Made by a program: the position numbers and the translations under genes. DNA of 64,000 bases from Limnohabitans_A sp048020265 (GTDB lineage Bacteria; Pseudomonadota; Gammaproteobacteria; Burkholderiales; Burkholderiaceae_C): positions 2,542,001 to 2,606,000 of the forward strand of contig NZ_CP171843.1 in the NCBI RefSeq assembly GCF_048020265.1, read 5' to 3'. The notes under the pieces were generated by a model. That model saw nothing but the letters and a program-made list of their open reading frames with translations, was not told where the DNA came from and ran no database searches. Of this stretch, positions 8,955 to 16,903 are shown piece by piece; position 1 is the stretch's first letter, and each line of letters starts with the position of its first letter.

Positions 8955-10345
8955 CAGCCAAAAAAGGTCGCGCTGACCTGGAACAGTTTTTCCACCGCAC
9001 GCACATCGCGTTTGTTGGGGATGAACAGGATAATGTGGTCGTCGGCCTCGATCAGGGTGTCGTGGTGCGGCATGAGCACTTCGGACTTTTTGCCCTCGCC
9101 CCGCACAATGGCGCCCATGCTCACGCCCAGGGGCAGCTTGATTTCCTCAACGCGTCGCCCGACCAGCTTGGAGGTTTTGAGGTCGCCGCGTGCAATGCCC
9201 TCCAGCGCTTCGGCCGCGCCCCGGCGCAGGCTGTGCACCGCCGCCACATCACCCCGGCGCAAATGCGCCAGCAGCTCGCCGATCACGGTTTGCGCGGGCG
9301 AGATCGCAATGTCGATCGTGCTGCCCTGCATCATGTCGGCGTAAGCGCGGCGGTTGATCAGGGCCATGACGCGCCGCGCGCCCATGCGCTTGGCCAACAT
9401 GGCGGACATGATGTTGTCTTCGTCGTCGCTGGTCAGCGCCAAAAACAGGTCCATCTCGCCCACGTTCTCTTCGTGCAGCAGGTCTTCATCGGCACCGTCG
9501 CCGTTCAGGATCAGGGTGCTGGACGGCAACTGGCTGGCCAGGTATTCACAGCGCTTTTTATCGCGCTCGATCAACTTCACATCGTACTGACCCGCCAGAA
9601 TGCGCGCCAGGCGCAAACCCACTTTGCCGCCACCGGCCAGCATCAGGCGCTGCACGGGTTTGTCGGTTTTGTGGATACCGGCCAGCACGATGCGGATCTT
9701 GCGGGTGTCGGCCAGCACAAAGACCTCGTCGCCGGGCAGGATGCGGGTCTCGGGCAAGGCGTCGACCTGGGCGTCTTGGCGGTACAGGGCCACCACGCGC
9801 ATCTGGGCATCGGGCAAACGGTCACGGAACTCGGCAATGGTGTGGTTCACCAGCAGGCTGTCGGCCGCGGCGCGCACCACGATCAGGCTGACCCGGCCCT
9901 CGGCAAATTCAAGCACCTGCAAAGCCTCGGGATACTGGATGAGCTGCTCGATGTAGCGCATCACCGACTCTTCGGGGCAGATCACATGGTCCACCGCGAA
10001 ACCGGACTTGCCCAACAAGGCGTCGCCCTCGTTGAACTCGGGCGAACGCAGGCGGGCGATGGTGGTGGGCACGTTGAAGACATCGTGGGCGATCTTGCAA
10101 ACTACCAGATTCGACTCGTCGGCCGCCGCGCAGGCGATCAACATGTCCGCGTCCTGGGCCCCGGCTTCGCGCAGCACCGAAGGCTGGATGCCATTGCCCA
10201 CCACGCCGCGCAGGTCTAGGCGCTCTTCGAGCAGGCGCAGGCGCGCCGGGTCCTGGTCAATGACGGTGATGTCGTTTTGCTCGGAGACCAGGCTTTCAGC
10301 GACGCTTTCGCCCACGCGGCCTGCGCCCAGGATGATGATGTTCAT
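8954..10345 (-). CDS. trkA: Trk potassium transporter, NAD-binding regulatory subunit TrkA
   Basis: A 463-residue peripheral membrane protein that binds NAD(H)/ATP and gates TrkH. It contains two tandem RCK units. The first Rossmann motif is IIILGAGRVGESVAESL at residues 3-19, and the second is RLMLAGGGKVGLRLARIL near 232. Each is followed by a C-terminal RCK_C (TrkA-C) domain, the last ending near residue 455. The length matches the double-unit TrkA of proteobacteria. It starts 49 nt after the acyl-CoA dehydrogenase stop, and its stop overlaps the trkH start. Confidence 0.93.
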   Translation of the reverse strand: MNIIILGAGRVGESVAESLVSEQNDITVIDQDPARLRLLEERLDLRGVVGNGIQPSVLREAGAQDADMLIACAAADESNLVVCKIAHDVFNVPTTIARLRSPEFNEGDALLGKSGFAVDHVICPEESVMRYIEQLIQYPEALQVLEFAEGRVSLIVVRAAADSLLVNHTIAEFRDRLPDAQMRVVALYRQDAQVDALPETRILPGDEVFVLADTRKIRIVLAGIHKTDKPVQRLMLAGGGKVGLRLARILAGQYDVKLIERDKKRCEYLASQLPSSTLILNGDGADEDLLHEENVGEMDLFLALTSDDEDNIMSAMLAKRMGARRVMALINRRAYADMMQGSTIDIAISPAQTVIGELLAHLRRGDVAAVHSLRRGAAEALEGIARGDLKTSKLVGRRVEEIKLPLGVSMGAIVRGEGKKSEVLMPHHDTLIEADDHIILFIPNKRDVRAVEKLFQVSATFFG

Positions 10346-10394
10346 AAGCCGAAATCATACGTGAGCGGCCTGGAGCAACCGCCCGGTCACCCCC

Positions 10395-11522
10395 TCAAAG
10401 TGCGCGCTGGATGATGATTTTCTGCACGTCGCTGGTGCCTTCGTAGATCTGGCACACGCGCACATCGCGGTAGATGCGCTCCACCGGGAAGTCGCTCACA
10501 TAACCGTAGCCACCCAGGGTCTGGATGGCGGCCGAGCAGACTTTTTCAGCCACTTCGCTGGCAAACAGCTTGGCCATGGCGGCCTCTTTGAGGCAAGGGC
10601 GGCCCGCGTCGCGCAGGCTGGCCGCGTGCCAAATCAGCTGACGGGCCGCTTCGAGTTGCGTGGCGCAGTCGGCCAGGCGGAAACCCACCGCCTGATGGTT
10701 GAAGATGGCAGTGCCAAAGCTCTCGCGCTGCTTGGCGTAGTCGATGGCCACATCCAAAGCGCTGCGGGCCATGCCCAGGCTTTGCGCAGCGATGCCGATG
10801 CGCCCACCCTCCAGACCGCCCAGCGCAATGCCATAGCCCTCGCCCTCTTTGCCAATCAGGTTCTCGGCCGGGATGCGGCAGTTGTCAAAGTTGATCTGTG
10901 CGGTGTCGCTGGAATGTTGGCCCAGCTTGTCTTCCAGACGCGCCACCACATAGCCCGGAGCATTGGTCGGCACGAGGAAGGCGCTCATGCCCTTTTTGCC
11001 TGCGCCCTTGTCGGTCACGGCAATCACAATGGCCACGTCTCCGTTCTTGCCACTGGTGATGAACTGCTTGACGCCGTTGATGACGTAGCTGTCGCCGTCT
11101 TTCACCGCCGTCGTGCGCAAAGACGACGCATCGCTGCCCACATGCGGCTCGGTCAGGCAAAACGCGCCCAGCATCTCGCCGCGTGCCAGCGGTTCAAGCC
11201 ACTGCTTCTTTTGCTGGGCGTTGCCAAACTTCATCAAGATGGCGTTCACCGGGCAGTTGGTCACGCTGATCACGGTGCTGGTGCCGCCGTCACCGGCCGC
11301 GATTTCTTCGAGCACCAGCGCCAGCGTCACATAGTCCAGGCCCGCGCCGCCCAGCTCTTCGGGCACGCAGATGCCATAAGCGCCCAGTTCGGCCAGGCCT
11401 TTGTGCACGTCTTTGGGAAAGTGGTGCTTTTTGTCCCATTCGGCGGCATGCGGCCACAGCTCGCGCTGGGCAAAGTCGCGCACGGCGTCACGGATCATTT
11501 CCTGGTCGGGGGTCAGCAGCAT
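10395..11522 (-). CDS. Acyl-CoA dehydrogenase, short/medium-chain type
   Basis: A 375-residue FAD-dependent acyl-CoA dehydrogenase that would introduce the alpha-beta double bond of an acyl-CoA and pass electrons to ETF. The catalytic base is at the usual C-terminal place, Glu361 in QIYEGTSDVQ. The FAD/substrate signature CLTEPHVGSDASS lies near residue 125. This contrasts with the isovaleryl enzyme at 14640, which has its base elsewhere. It follows the SDR gene by 20 nt in the same operon. A role with short straight-chain or 2-methyl-branched acyl-CoA is plausible, but the substrate is not readable from sequence. Confidence 0.88.
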   Translation of the reverse strand: MLLTPDQEMIRDAVRDFAQRELWPHAAEWDKKHHFPKDVHKGLAELGAYGICVPEELGGAGLDYVTLALVLEEIAAGDGGTSTVISVTNCPVNAILMKFGNAQQKKQWLEPLARGEMLGAFCLTEPHVGSDASSLRTTAVKDGDSYVINGVKQFITSGKNGDVAIVIAVTDKGAGKKGMSAFLVPTNAPGYVVARLEDKLGQHSSDTAQINFDNCRIPAENLIGKEGEGYGIALGGLEGGRIGIAAQSLGMARSALDVAIDYAKQRESFGTAIFNHQAVGFRLADCATQLEAARQLIWHAASLRDAGRPCLKEAAMAKLFASEVAEKVCSAAIQTLGGYGYVSDFPVERIYRDVRVCQIYEGTSDVQKIIIQRAL

Positions 11523-11542
11523 GTCGGTCTTTCTTGGTCAGT

Positions 11543-12220
11543 TCACCACGGCAGCGACTGGCCGTCGTGGTTCAAAAATGCGCCCCGGTGTTTCGGGTCG
11601 CGTTGTTCAAGCACTTGGCTCAGGGTCTGGCGCAGGCTGCTCGCGCTGTGTTCGGGCGTCAGCGGTGCGGCTGCGCCACCCATGTCGGTCTGAACCCAGC
11701 CGGGATGGATGGCCAGCACGGTGATGCCCGGCTGCTCGGCCTGCGTGCAGCGCACCACCATGTTGAGCGCCGCCTTGCTGACGCGATAGAGCGCGGCATT
11801 GCCGCTGGTCGTCTCTTGCAGGCTGCCCATGATGGAGCTGATGCAGGCGATGACGCCCTGCGCTTCCTGCACCATGGGCAAGATCTGGGGGATGACCTGC
11901 ATCGCGCCCATCACGTTGGTGTGCATGACGGCATCAAAGCGGTCGCGGGTCGGCGGCGTGCTGGCACTGGCGCGGTCCATCGCGCCTGCCACATAAACCG
12001 CCAGGTCGATTTTTTCGCCATCGAGCTGCCACGACAAGCCCGAGTTGCTGGCCGGGTTGGCCACATCCAGCCGCAGCGTTTGCGCGCCCAGCGCCTTGAG
12101 CCGGACCAGACCCTCGTCAGAACGGGACGTGGCGATCACCCGATCGCCGTGGTCCATGTACTGACGCGCCAGCTCCCAGCCAATGCCGCGGGAAGCGCCA
12201 ACAAGCAGGACCGTCGACAT
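11543..12220 (-). CDS. Short-chain dehydrogenase/reductase
   Basis: A 225-residue classical-type SDR. The nucleotide-binding motif LLVGASRGIGWELA spans residues 5-18, the active-site Ser is about residue 129 (ISSIMGS), and the catalytic pair is Tyr145 and Lys149 (YRVSK). It starts 3 nt after the thiolase stop, so the two are almost certainly translated from one message. The context suggests a 3-hydroxyacyl-CoA or related oxidoreductase step between the dehydrogenase and thiolase steps, but small SDRs of this length are promiscuous and the substrate remains open. Confidence 0.8.
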   Translation of the reverse strand: MSTVLLVGASRGIGWELARQYMDHGDRVIATSRSDEGLVRLKALGAQTLRLDVANPASNSGLSWQLDGEKIDLAVYVAGAMDRASASTPPTRDRFDAVMHTNVMGAMQVIPQILPMVQEAQGVIACISSIMGSLQETTSGNAALYRVSKAALNMVVRCTQAEQPGITVLAIHPGWVQTDMGGAAAPLTPEHSASSLRQTLSQVLEQRDPKHRGAFLNHDGQSLPW

Positions 12221-12223
12221 GCG

Positions 12224-13408
12224 TCAGACCAACTCCAGCGCGACCGCCGTGCCTTCGCCACCACCGATGCACAGCGTGGCCAGGCCTTTTTTCAGGCCCC
12301 GGGCCTTGAGCGCGTGGATCAGCGTGACCATGATGCGCGCGCCGGATGCGCCAATCGGGTGGCCCAATGCGCAAGCACCGCCGTTCACGTTGACCTTGTC
12401 GTGCGACACGTTCAGCTCTTTCATCAGCGCCATGGGCACCACGGCGAAGGCTTCGTTGACTTCCCACAGGTCGACGTCTTCGACTTTCCAGCCGGCTTTG
12501 GCCAGGGCTTTTTGGGTCGCGCCCACCGGGGCCGTAGCGAACCATTCGGGCTCTTGGGCGTGGGTGGCGTGGCTCACGATGCGGGCCAGAGGCTTGCAGC
12601 CGAGCTTGGTGGCGGTGCTCTCGCGCATCAACACCATGGCAGCCGCGCCGTCGTTGATGGACGAGCTGCTGGCGGCGGTGATGGTGCCGTCTTTCTTGAA
12701 GGCGGGCTTCAATGAAGTGATCTTGTCGAGCTTGACTTTGCCAGGGCCTTCGTCAATCGACACCACACGCTCGCCGCTGCGGTCTTTCACCGTCACGGGC
12801 GTGATTTCGGCCGCAAAAGCGCCCGACTCGGTGGCGGCTTTGGCGCGCTGCACGCTGGTGGTGGCAAAGTGGTCTTGCTCGGCGCGGGTGAAGCTGTATT
12901 TGGCCGCGCAGTCTTCGCCAAAGGTGCCCATGCTGCGGCCGGGCTCGTAAGCGTCTTCCAGGCCGTCGAGCATCATGTGGTCGAAGATGCGGTCATGGCC
13001 CATGCGGTAGCCGCCACGGCCCTTGAGCATCAGGTAAGGCGCGTTGGTCATGCTCTCCATGCCCCCGGCTACCAGCACATCGTGCGTGCCGGCCACCAGC
13101 ATGTCGTGCGCGAACATGGCCGCGCGCATGCCCGAGCCGCACATCTTGGACAAGGTGACGGCACCCGCGCTCTTGGGCAAGCCGCCCTTGAAGCCCGCTT
13201 GACGCGCTGGCGCCTGGCCTTGGCCCGCCATCAGGCAGTTGCCAAACAGCACTTCGGTGACCAGCTCGGGGCTGATGCCTGCGCGCTCGACAGCGGCTTT
13301 GATGGCCGCGCCGCCCAGGTCGTGTGCGGCCAGCGCAGAAAAGTCGCCCTGGAAGCTGCCCATGGGGGTGCGGGCAGCGCTGACGATGACGATGGGGTCG
13401 TGTGACAT
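12224..13408 (-). CDS. Acetyl-CoA C-acetyltransferase (thiolase)
   Basis: A 394-residue type II thiolase that interconverts acetoacetyl-CoA and two acetyl-CoA. The nucleophile is Cys90 (LSKMCGSGMRAA), His350 lies in ALGHPIGASG, and the second Cys380 lies in LCIGGGEGTA. The ATG at 13408 (MSHDPIVIVSAARTPMG) matches the usual thiolase N-terminus and has AAAGG upstream; the frame continues 52 codons upstream into the neighbouring gene without family similarity. In leucine breakdown HMG-CoA lyase yields acetoacetate, so a thiolase in the operon would complete conversion to acetyl-CoA. Confidence 0.9.
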   Translation of the reverse strand: MSHDPIVIVSAARTPMGSFQGDFSALAAHDLGGAAIKAAVERAGISPELVTEVLFGNCLMAGQGQAPARQAGFKGGLPKSAGAVTLSKMCGSGMRAAMFAHDMLVAGTHDVLVAGGMESMTNAPYLMLKGRGGYRMGHDRIFDHMMLDGLEDAYEPGRSMGTFGEDCAAKYSFTRAEQDHFATTSVQRAKAATESGAFAAEITPVTVKDRSGERVVSIDEGPGKVKLDKITSLKPAFKKDGTITAASSSSINDGAAAMVLMRESTATKLGCKPLARIVSHATHAQEPEWFATAPVGATQKALAKAGWKVEDVDLWEVNEAFAVVPMALMKELNVSHDKVNVNGGACALGHPIGASGARIMVTLIHALKARGLKKGLATLCIGGGEGTAVALELV

Positions 13409-13419
13409 GGTGAGGCCTT

Positions 13420-13926
13420 TCAAGTGTTTTGGTGGATGTCGGCAATGATGAGGTGTTCGCCGGTTTCTTCTTCGGCAATGCGGCGGATATAAGCGACGAA
13501 GTCGGGGTCTTCGCCACGCAGCATGAGGGGCAAAGCCTGGCGGAAATCGTCGCGCCTGCACCACTCGCGCATATAGTCGTCCCAGGAGTTCCAGCGCCGC
13601 TGTTCGGTGGCGCTCATGTCCGAGCGGTAGGCAATCAGATAGGCCCGCTCGAACAAGGCGATCAGCATGTCGAAAATCGTCATCATGCGTTCGCGCTGCT
13701 CGGGCGTCGGGTTCGGCAAGGCCTGTGTGGTGCGCAACTGCAGATCAGCGTGGTCCAGCACCACCTTGAGGAAATCGTTGTAAGCGTCCGACAGGTGCTG
13801 GTAGGCCTCTTCTTCTTCGTTCTCGCGCTCCTTGCGCTGCTCAACCCAGAAGGCCCAGGCCGCGTAGGGCAGACCGAACACGGTCACCGCGTAGCTGCCC
13901 AACTCCAAGAGGTCTGCCAAGCTCAT
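13420..13926 (-). CDS. Small membrane-anchored protein of unknown function
   Basis: A protein of 168 residues from the ATG at 13926, or 170 from a TTG at 13932. One hydrophobic segment near the N-terminus (LGSYAVTVFGLPYAAWAFWV) is followed by a charged helical stretch rich in Glu and Arg, and then a mostly helical soluble domain with many Trp and Arg (RRWNSWDDYMREWCRRDDF). The layout resembles DUF4760-type anchored proteins, but I cannot assign a family firmly. It is packed between carbonic anhydrase (13 nt) and thiolase (11 nt) on the same strand, so it is a real operon member. No catalytic motif is visible. Confidence 0.7.
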   Translation of the reverse strand: MSLADLLELGSYAVTVFGLPYAAWAFWVEQRKERENEEEEAYQHLSDAYNDFLKVVLDHADLQLRTTQALPNPTPEQRERMMTIFDMLIALFERAYLIAYRSDMSATEQRRWNSWDDYMREWCRRDDFRQALPLMLRGEDPDFVAYIRRIAEEETGEHLIIADIHQNT

Positions 13927-13939
13927 GGGCAATGCCGAC

Positions 13940-14593
13940 TCAGGCGCCTCGCGGATAACGCTTGAAGGCGTTACGGAACACGTCCACCACCTCGTGGGCG
14001 CCGCTCATGCTCACGCCCAAGTCTTTGGCCAGGCCGTCTTTCAGGCCGTAACACCAGCCGTGTACATTGAGTTTTTGTCCGCGCGACCAGGCGTCTTGCA
14101 CCACATTGGTCAGAGCCACGTTGCCCACCTGCTCGATCACATTCATCTCGCACAAAGCATCCTCTTGCTCGGGCACCGTCAGGTGATCCAGACGGCGACG
14201 GTGGCGCACCTTGACATCGTGCACATGGCGCAGCCAGTTGTCGGCCAGGCCCACACGCATGCCGCGCAGCGTGGCCAGCACACCACCGCAGCCGTAATGG
14301 CCCACCACCATGATGTGCTCGACTTTGAGCGCATCCACCGCGTACTGGATAACCGACAGTGCGTTCAGATCGGAGTGCACCACCACGTTGGCCACGTTGC
14401 GGTGCACGAACACCTCGCCCGGGTCCAGCCCGGTGATCTGGTTGGCGGGCACACGGCTGTCCGAGCAGCCGATCCACAAATACTTGGGGTTTTGCTGATT
14501 GGCCAGACGCGAGAAAAAGGCCGGGTCATCGCGCACCATGCGCTCAGACCATTGGCGGTTGTTGTCCAGAAGGTTTTGCAGTGAAGAAGTCAT
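13940..14593 (-). CDS. can: Beta-class carbonic anhydrase
   Basis: A 217-residue zinc enzyme interconverting CO2 and bicarbonate. The zinc ligands are Cys43 (IGCSDSRVPAN), His99 and Cys102 (GHYGCGGV), with Asp45 and Arg47 as the switch pair; HRNVAN is also present. The ATG at 14593 (MTSSLQNLLDNNRQWSERM) gives the usual start of this subgroup; the frame is open 21 codons further upstream into liuA. It lies 46 nt after liuA in the LiuR-headed operon. Supplying bicarbonate to methylcrotonyl-CoA carboxylase is an attractive inferred role. Confidence 0.93.
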   Translation of the reverse strand: MTSSLQNLLDNNRQWSERMVRDDPAFFSRLANQQNPKYLWIGCSDSRVPANQITGLDPGEVFVHRNVANVVVHSDLNALSVIQYAVDALKVEHIMVVGHYGCGGVLATLRGMRVGLADNWLRHVHDVKVRHRRRLDHLTVPEQEDALCEMNVIEQVGNVALTNVVQDAWSRGQKLNVHGWCYGLKDGLAKDLGVSMSGAHEVVDVFRNAFKRYPRGA

Positions 14594-14639
14594 GTGGAGA
14601 TTGTCGCCGGACTGGCTTGCCGCTCTGTGACAAAAGGCC

Positions 14640-15821
14640 TCAGCAGGTTTCGGCAAACAGCTCGCGGCCGATCAGCATACGTCGGATTTCACTCGTGCCC
14701 GCGCCGATTTCGTACAGCTTGGCATCACGCCACAAGCGGCCCAGCGGGTATTCGTTGATGTAGCCATTGCCACCAAAAATCTGCACGCCCTCGCCCGCCA
14801 TCCAAGTGGCTTTTTCTGCAGTCCATAGGATGACCGAGGCGCAATCCTTGCGGACTTGGCGCACATGCTCGGCCCCCAGCAGGTCCAGGTTCTTGGCCAC
14901 GGTGTAGGCAAAGCTGCGGCCAGCTTGCAGCACGGTGTACATATCGGCCACCTTGCCCTGGATCAGCTGAAACTCGCCAATGCTCTGGCCAAACTGCTTG
15001 CGGTCGTGGATGTAGGGGATCACGTTGTCCATGACAGCCTGCATGATGCCCAGCGGTCCGCCCGTGAGCACGGCGCGCTCATAGTCGAGGCCGCTCATCA
15101 GCACCTTGGCCCCGTTGTTGAGGCCACCCAAAATATTTTCGGCAGGCACTTCCACGTTGTTGAACACCAACTCACCCGTATGGCTGCCGCGCATGCCCAG
15201 TTTGTCGAGTTTTTGCGCAATGGAAAAACCCTTCATACCCTTTTCGATCAGGAAGGCCGTCACGCCGCGCGCGCCCAGCTCGGGCTCACTCTTGGCATAG
15301 ACCACCAGAGTGTCGGCATCCGGCCCGTTGGTGATCCACATCTTGGAGCCGTTGAGCAGGTAGTAGCCGCCCTTGTCTTCTGCCTTGAGCTTCATGCTCA
15401 GCACGTCCGAGCCCGCACCGGGTTCGGACATGGCCAAGGCACCGACGTGTTCGCCACTGATGAGTTTGGGCAGGTACTTGGCGCGCTGGACTTCGTTGCC
15501 ATTGCGCTTGATCTGGTTGACGCACAGGTTGGAGTGCGCGCCATAGCTCAAGCCCACGCTGGCCGAAGCGCGGGAAATTTCTTCCATCGCGATCATGTGG
15601 GCCAGGTAACCCATGTTGGCGCCGCCGTACTCCTCACCCACGGTGATGCCCAGCACGCCGAGATCGCCCATCTTGCACCACAGGTCCATCGGGAACTGGT
15701 CATCGCGGTCAATCTGTGCAGCGCGGGGCGCGATTTCAGCCTGAGCAAAGTCGCGCACCGCGTCGCGCAGGGCGTCGATGTCTTCACCAAGTTGGAAATT
15801 CAGGCCGGGCAGGTTGTTCAT
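14640..15821 (-). CDS. liuA: Isovaleryl-CoA dehydrogenase
   Basis: A 393-residue flavoprotein that oxidises isovaleryl-CoA to 3-methylcrotonyl-CoA, the substrate of LiuBD. The diagnostic feature of isovaleryl-CoA dehydrogenases is visible: the catalytic base is Glu248 in LDYERAVLTGGPLG. The usual acyl-CoA dehydrogenase glutamate region near residue 373 reads YEIGAGTSE, with glycine in the base position. The AMSEPGAGSD signature lies at 130-139. A strong AAGGAG precedes the ATG at 15821. It is the second gene after the promoter/operator at 16343-16371. Confidence 0.95.
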   Translation of the reverse strand: MNNLPGLNFQLGEDIDALRDAVRDFAQAEIAPRAAQIDRDDQFPMDLWCKMGDLGVLGITVGEEYGGANMGYLAHMIAMEEISRASASVGLSYGAHSNLCVNQIKRNGNEVQRAKYLPKLISGEHVGALAMSEPGAGSDVLSMKLKAEDKGGYYLLNGSKMWITNGPDADTLVVYAKSEPELGARGVTAFLIEKGMKGFSIAQKLDKLGMRGSHTGELVFNNVEVPAENILGGLNNGAKVLMSGLDYERAVLTGGPLGIMQAVMDNVIPYIHDRKQFGQSIGEFQLIQGKVADMYTVLQAGRSFAYTVAKNLDLLGAEHVRQVRKDCASVILWTAEKATWMAGEGVQIFGGNGYINEYPLGRLWRDAKLYEIGAGTSEIRRMLIGRELFAETC

Positions 15822-15878
15822 GAGAGCTCTCCTTGGGTTCTTGAGTGGGCTTGAAATAACGGCGATCAGGACGCCGGC

Positions 15879-16313
15879 TCAGTAAGTTTGGGGCACTGGG
15901 GCCAGGGTTTGCTGCATCACAGCGCAAGGGGTGCTTTTGCCGTTGGCGTCGATGTGCACGACCTCGGCCGAGGTCACGATGACACGGCGACCGGCTTTGA
16001 GTACCTTGCCGGTGGCGCGGATTTCACCGCCTTGTAAGCTGTTGAGAAAATTGATTTTGAATTCGACCGTGACCACTTCCATGCCTTCGGGCGCCACCGT
16101 CAAGCCGGCATAACCGCCCGCAATATCCGCCAGTGCGCCAATGGCCCCGCCGTGGAAGCCGCCTTGCTGCTGTGTGGCCTTGTCGCTGTAGGGCAAGGCC
16201 AACTCCACCCGCCCCTCGGTGGCCGACAACAGCCGCACGCCCAAATGGTTCATCATGCCCTGGCGAGCCAGGCTGAGGGCGACACGTTCGTGGGCTGAAA
16301 TGGGGGAGGTCAC
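15879..16313 (-). CDS. PaaI-type hotdog-fold thioesterase
   Basis: A 144-residue hotdog-fold acyl-CoA thioesterase. The signature HGGAIGALADIAGG covers residues 54-67, with Asp63 in the position used by PaaI-like enzymes, and FKINFLNS follows further on. The start is a GTG at 16313 (reading MTSPISAHERVAL), with GGA about 7 nt upstream. No ATG in frame precedes it. It is the first gene behind the LiuR-type operator, with a predicted leader of only about 23 nt. It may release CoA from stalled acyl-CoA intermediates. The substrate is unknown. Confidence 0.82.
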   Translation of the reverse strand: MTSPISAHERVALSLARQGMMNHLGVRLLSATEGRVELALPYSDKATQQQGGFHGGAIGALADIAGGYAGLTVAPEGMEVVTVEFKINFLNSLQGGEIRATGKVLKAGRRVIVTSAEVVHIDANGKSTPCAVMQQTLAPVPQTY

Positions 16314-16342
16314 ATGAAATCCAATGGTTTTGGCAAGCCGTG

Positions 16343-16371
16343 ACTTTAATTGACGTTTACGTCAACGTCAA
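16343..16371 (-). promoter_or_regulatory. Promoter with LiuR-type operator for the thioesterase-liuA operon
   Basis: On the minus strand TTGACG (16371-16366), a 17-nt spacer and TAAAGT (16348-16343) make a sigma-70-like promoter. A 22-bp palindrome at 16350-16371, with 20 of 22 positions symmetrical and arms TTGACGTT/AACGTCAA, covers the -35 and the spacer. The inner TTTACG..CGTCAA pattern resembles published LiuR boxes. The predicted start near 16336 leaves about 23 nt to the GTG codon. Confidence 0.75.
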
Positions 16372-16400
16372 TCAAAACCCAGCGTGATCGGTCCTGGCTT

Positions 16401-16805
16401 TCAAGCCGCGCCACTGGCCTTGTTGGCCTTGGTCAGCAAGCTGCGGGTTTCTTTTTCGTGGGTTTTCACTTCGTCCAACGTGGCCTGCAAGTCGGCCAGC
16501 TGAGATTCGAGCTGCTGGCGGTGCTCGGCCAACACCACCAGAAACTTCTTGAGTTGCGGCACCGTGTCGCGCGGGCTGTCGTACATGTCGATCAGGTCCT
16601 TGGCCTCGTTCAGCGACAGGCCCAGGCGCTTGGCGCGCAAGGTGAGCTTCAGGCGGGTGCGGTCGCGCGACGAGTAGACGCGGTTGCGCCCGCCCGGGCC
16701 GGAGCGCTCGGGCTCGAGCAGGCCCATGTCTTCGTAAAAGCGGATGGCGCGGGTGGTCAGGTCAAATTCCTGAGCCAGATCGCTGATCGTGAACGTGTTC
16801 GCCAT
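16401..16805 (-). CDS. liuR: MerR-family regulator of leucine/isovalerate catabolism (LiuR-like)
   Basis: A 134-residue MerR-type regulator: winged HTH at residues 5-75 (FTISDLAQEFDLTTRAIRFY, then the wing EDMGLLEPERSG), followed by a long C-terminal dimerisation coiled coil (about 85-130). The cysteines of metal-sensing MerR proteins are absent, as expected for LiuR. LiuR regulators control branched-chain amino acid degradation in many proteobacteria. The gene lies between the two palindromes at 16350 and 16882, directly upstream of the thioesterase-liuA operon on the same strand. Its own promoter contains the perfect palindrome, so autoregulation is likely. Confidence 0.9.
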   Translation of the reverse strand: MANTFTISDLAQEFDLTTRAIRFYEDMGLLEPERSGPGGRNRVYSSRDRTRLKLTLRAKRLGLSLNEAKDLIDMYDSPRDTVPQLKKFLVVLAEHRQQLESQLADLQATLDEVKTHEKETRSLLTKANKASGAA

Positions 16806-16874
16806 GGCGTGGGGTCCTCACCGTCTTGCGCAAAGGGGACAGGCCTGCGAAAAGCCGCCCCCCTAGAATGCCAA

Positions 16875-16903
16875 TTCATATTTGACGTTAACGTTAACGT
16901 CAA
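16875..16903 (-). promoter_or_regulatory. liuR promoter with perfect 22-bp operator palindrome
   Basis: On the minus strand TTGACG (16903-16898), a 17-nt spacer and TATGAA (16880-16875) form the promoter, with a start near 16868. The 22-bp sequence at 16882-16903 is a perfect palindrome built from repeated GTTAAC cores between TTGAC and GTCAA ends. It covers the -35 and spacer exactly as at 16343-16371. It also touches the first possible ATG (16903) of the divergent MBL gene, so a bound regulator could affect both directions. Confidence 0.78.

Noticed and set aside
16882..16902. TTG at 16882 as the MBL start codon
   Set aside because: It lies inside the operator palindrome and would translate the repeat as TLTLTS; the ATG choices further on are more likely.
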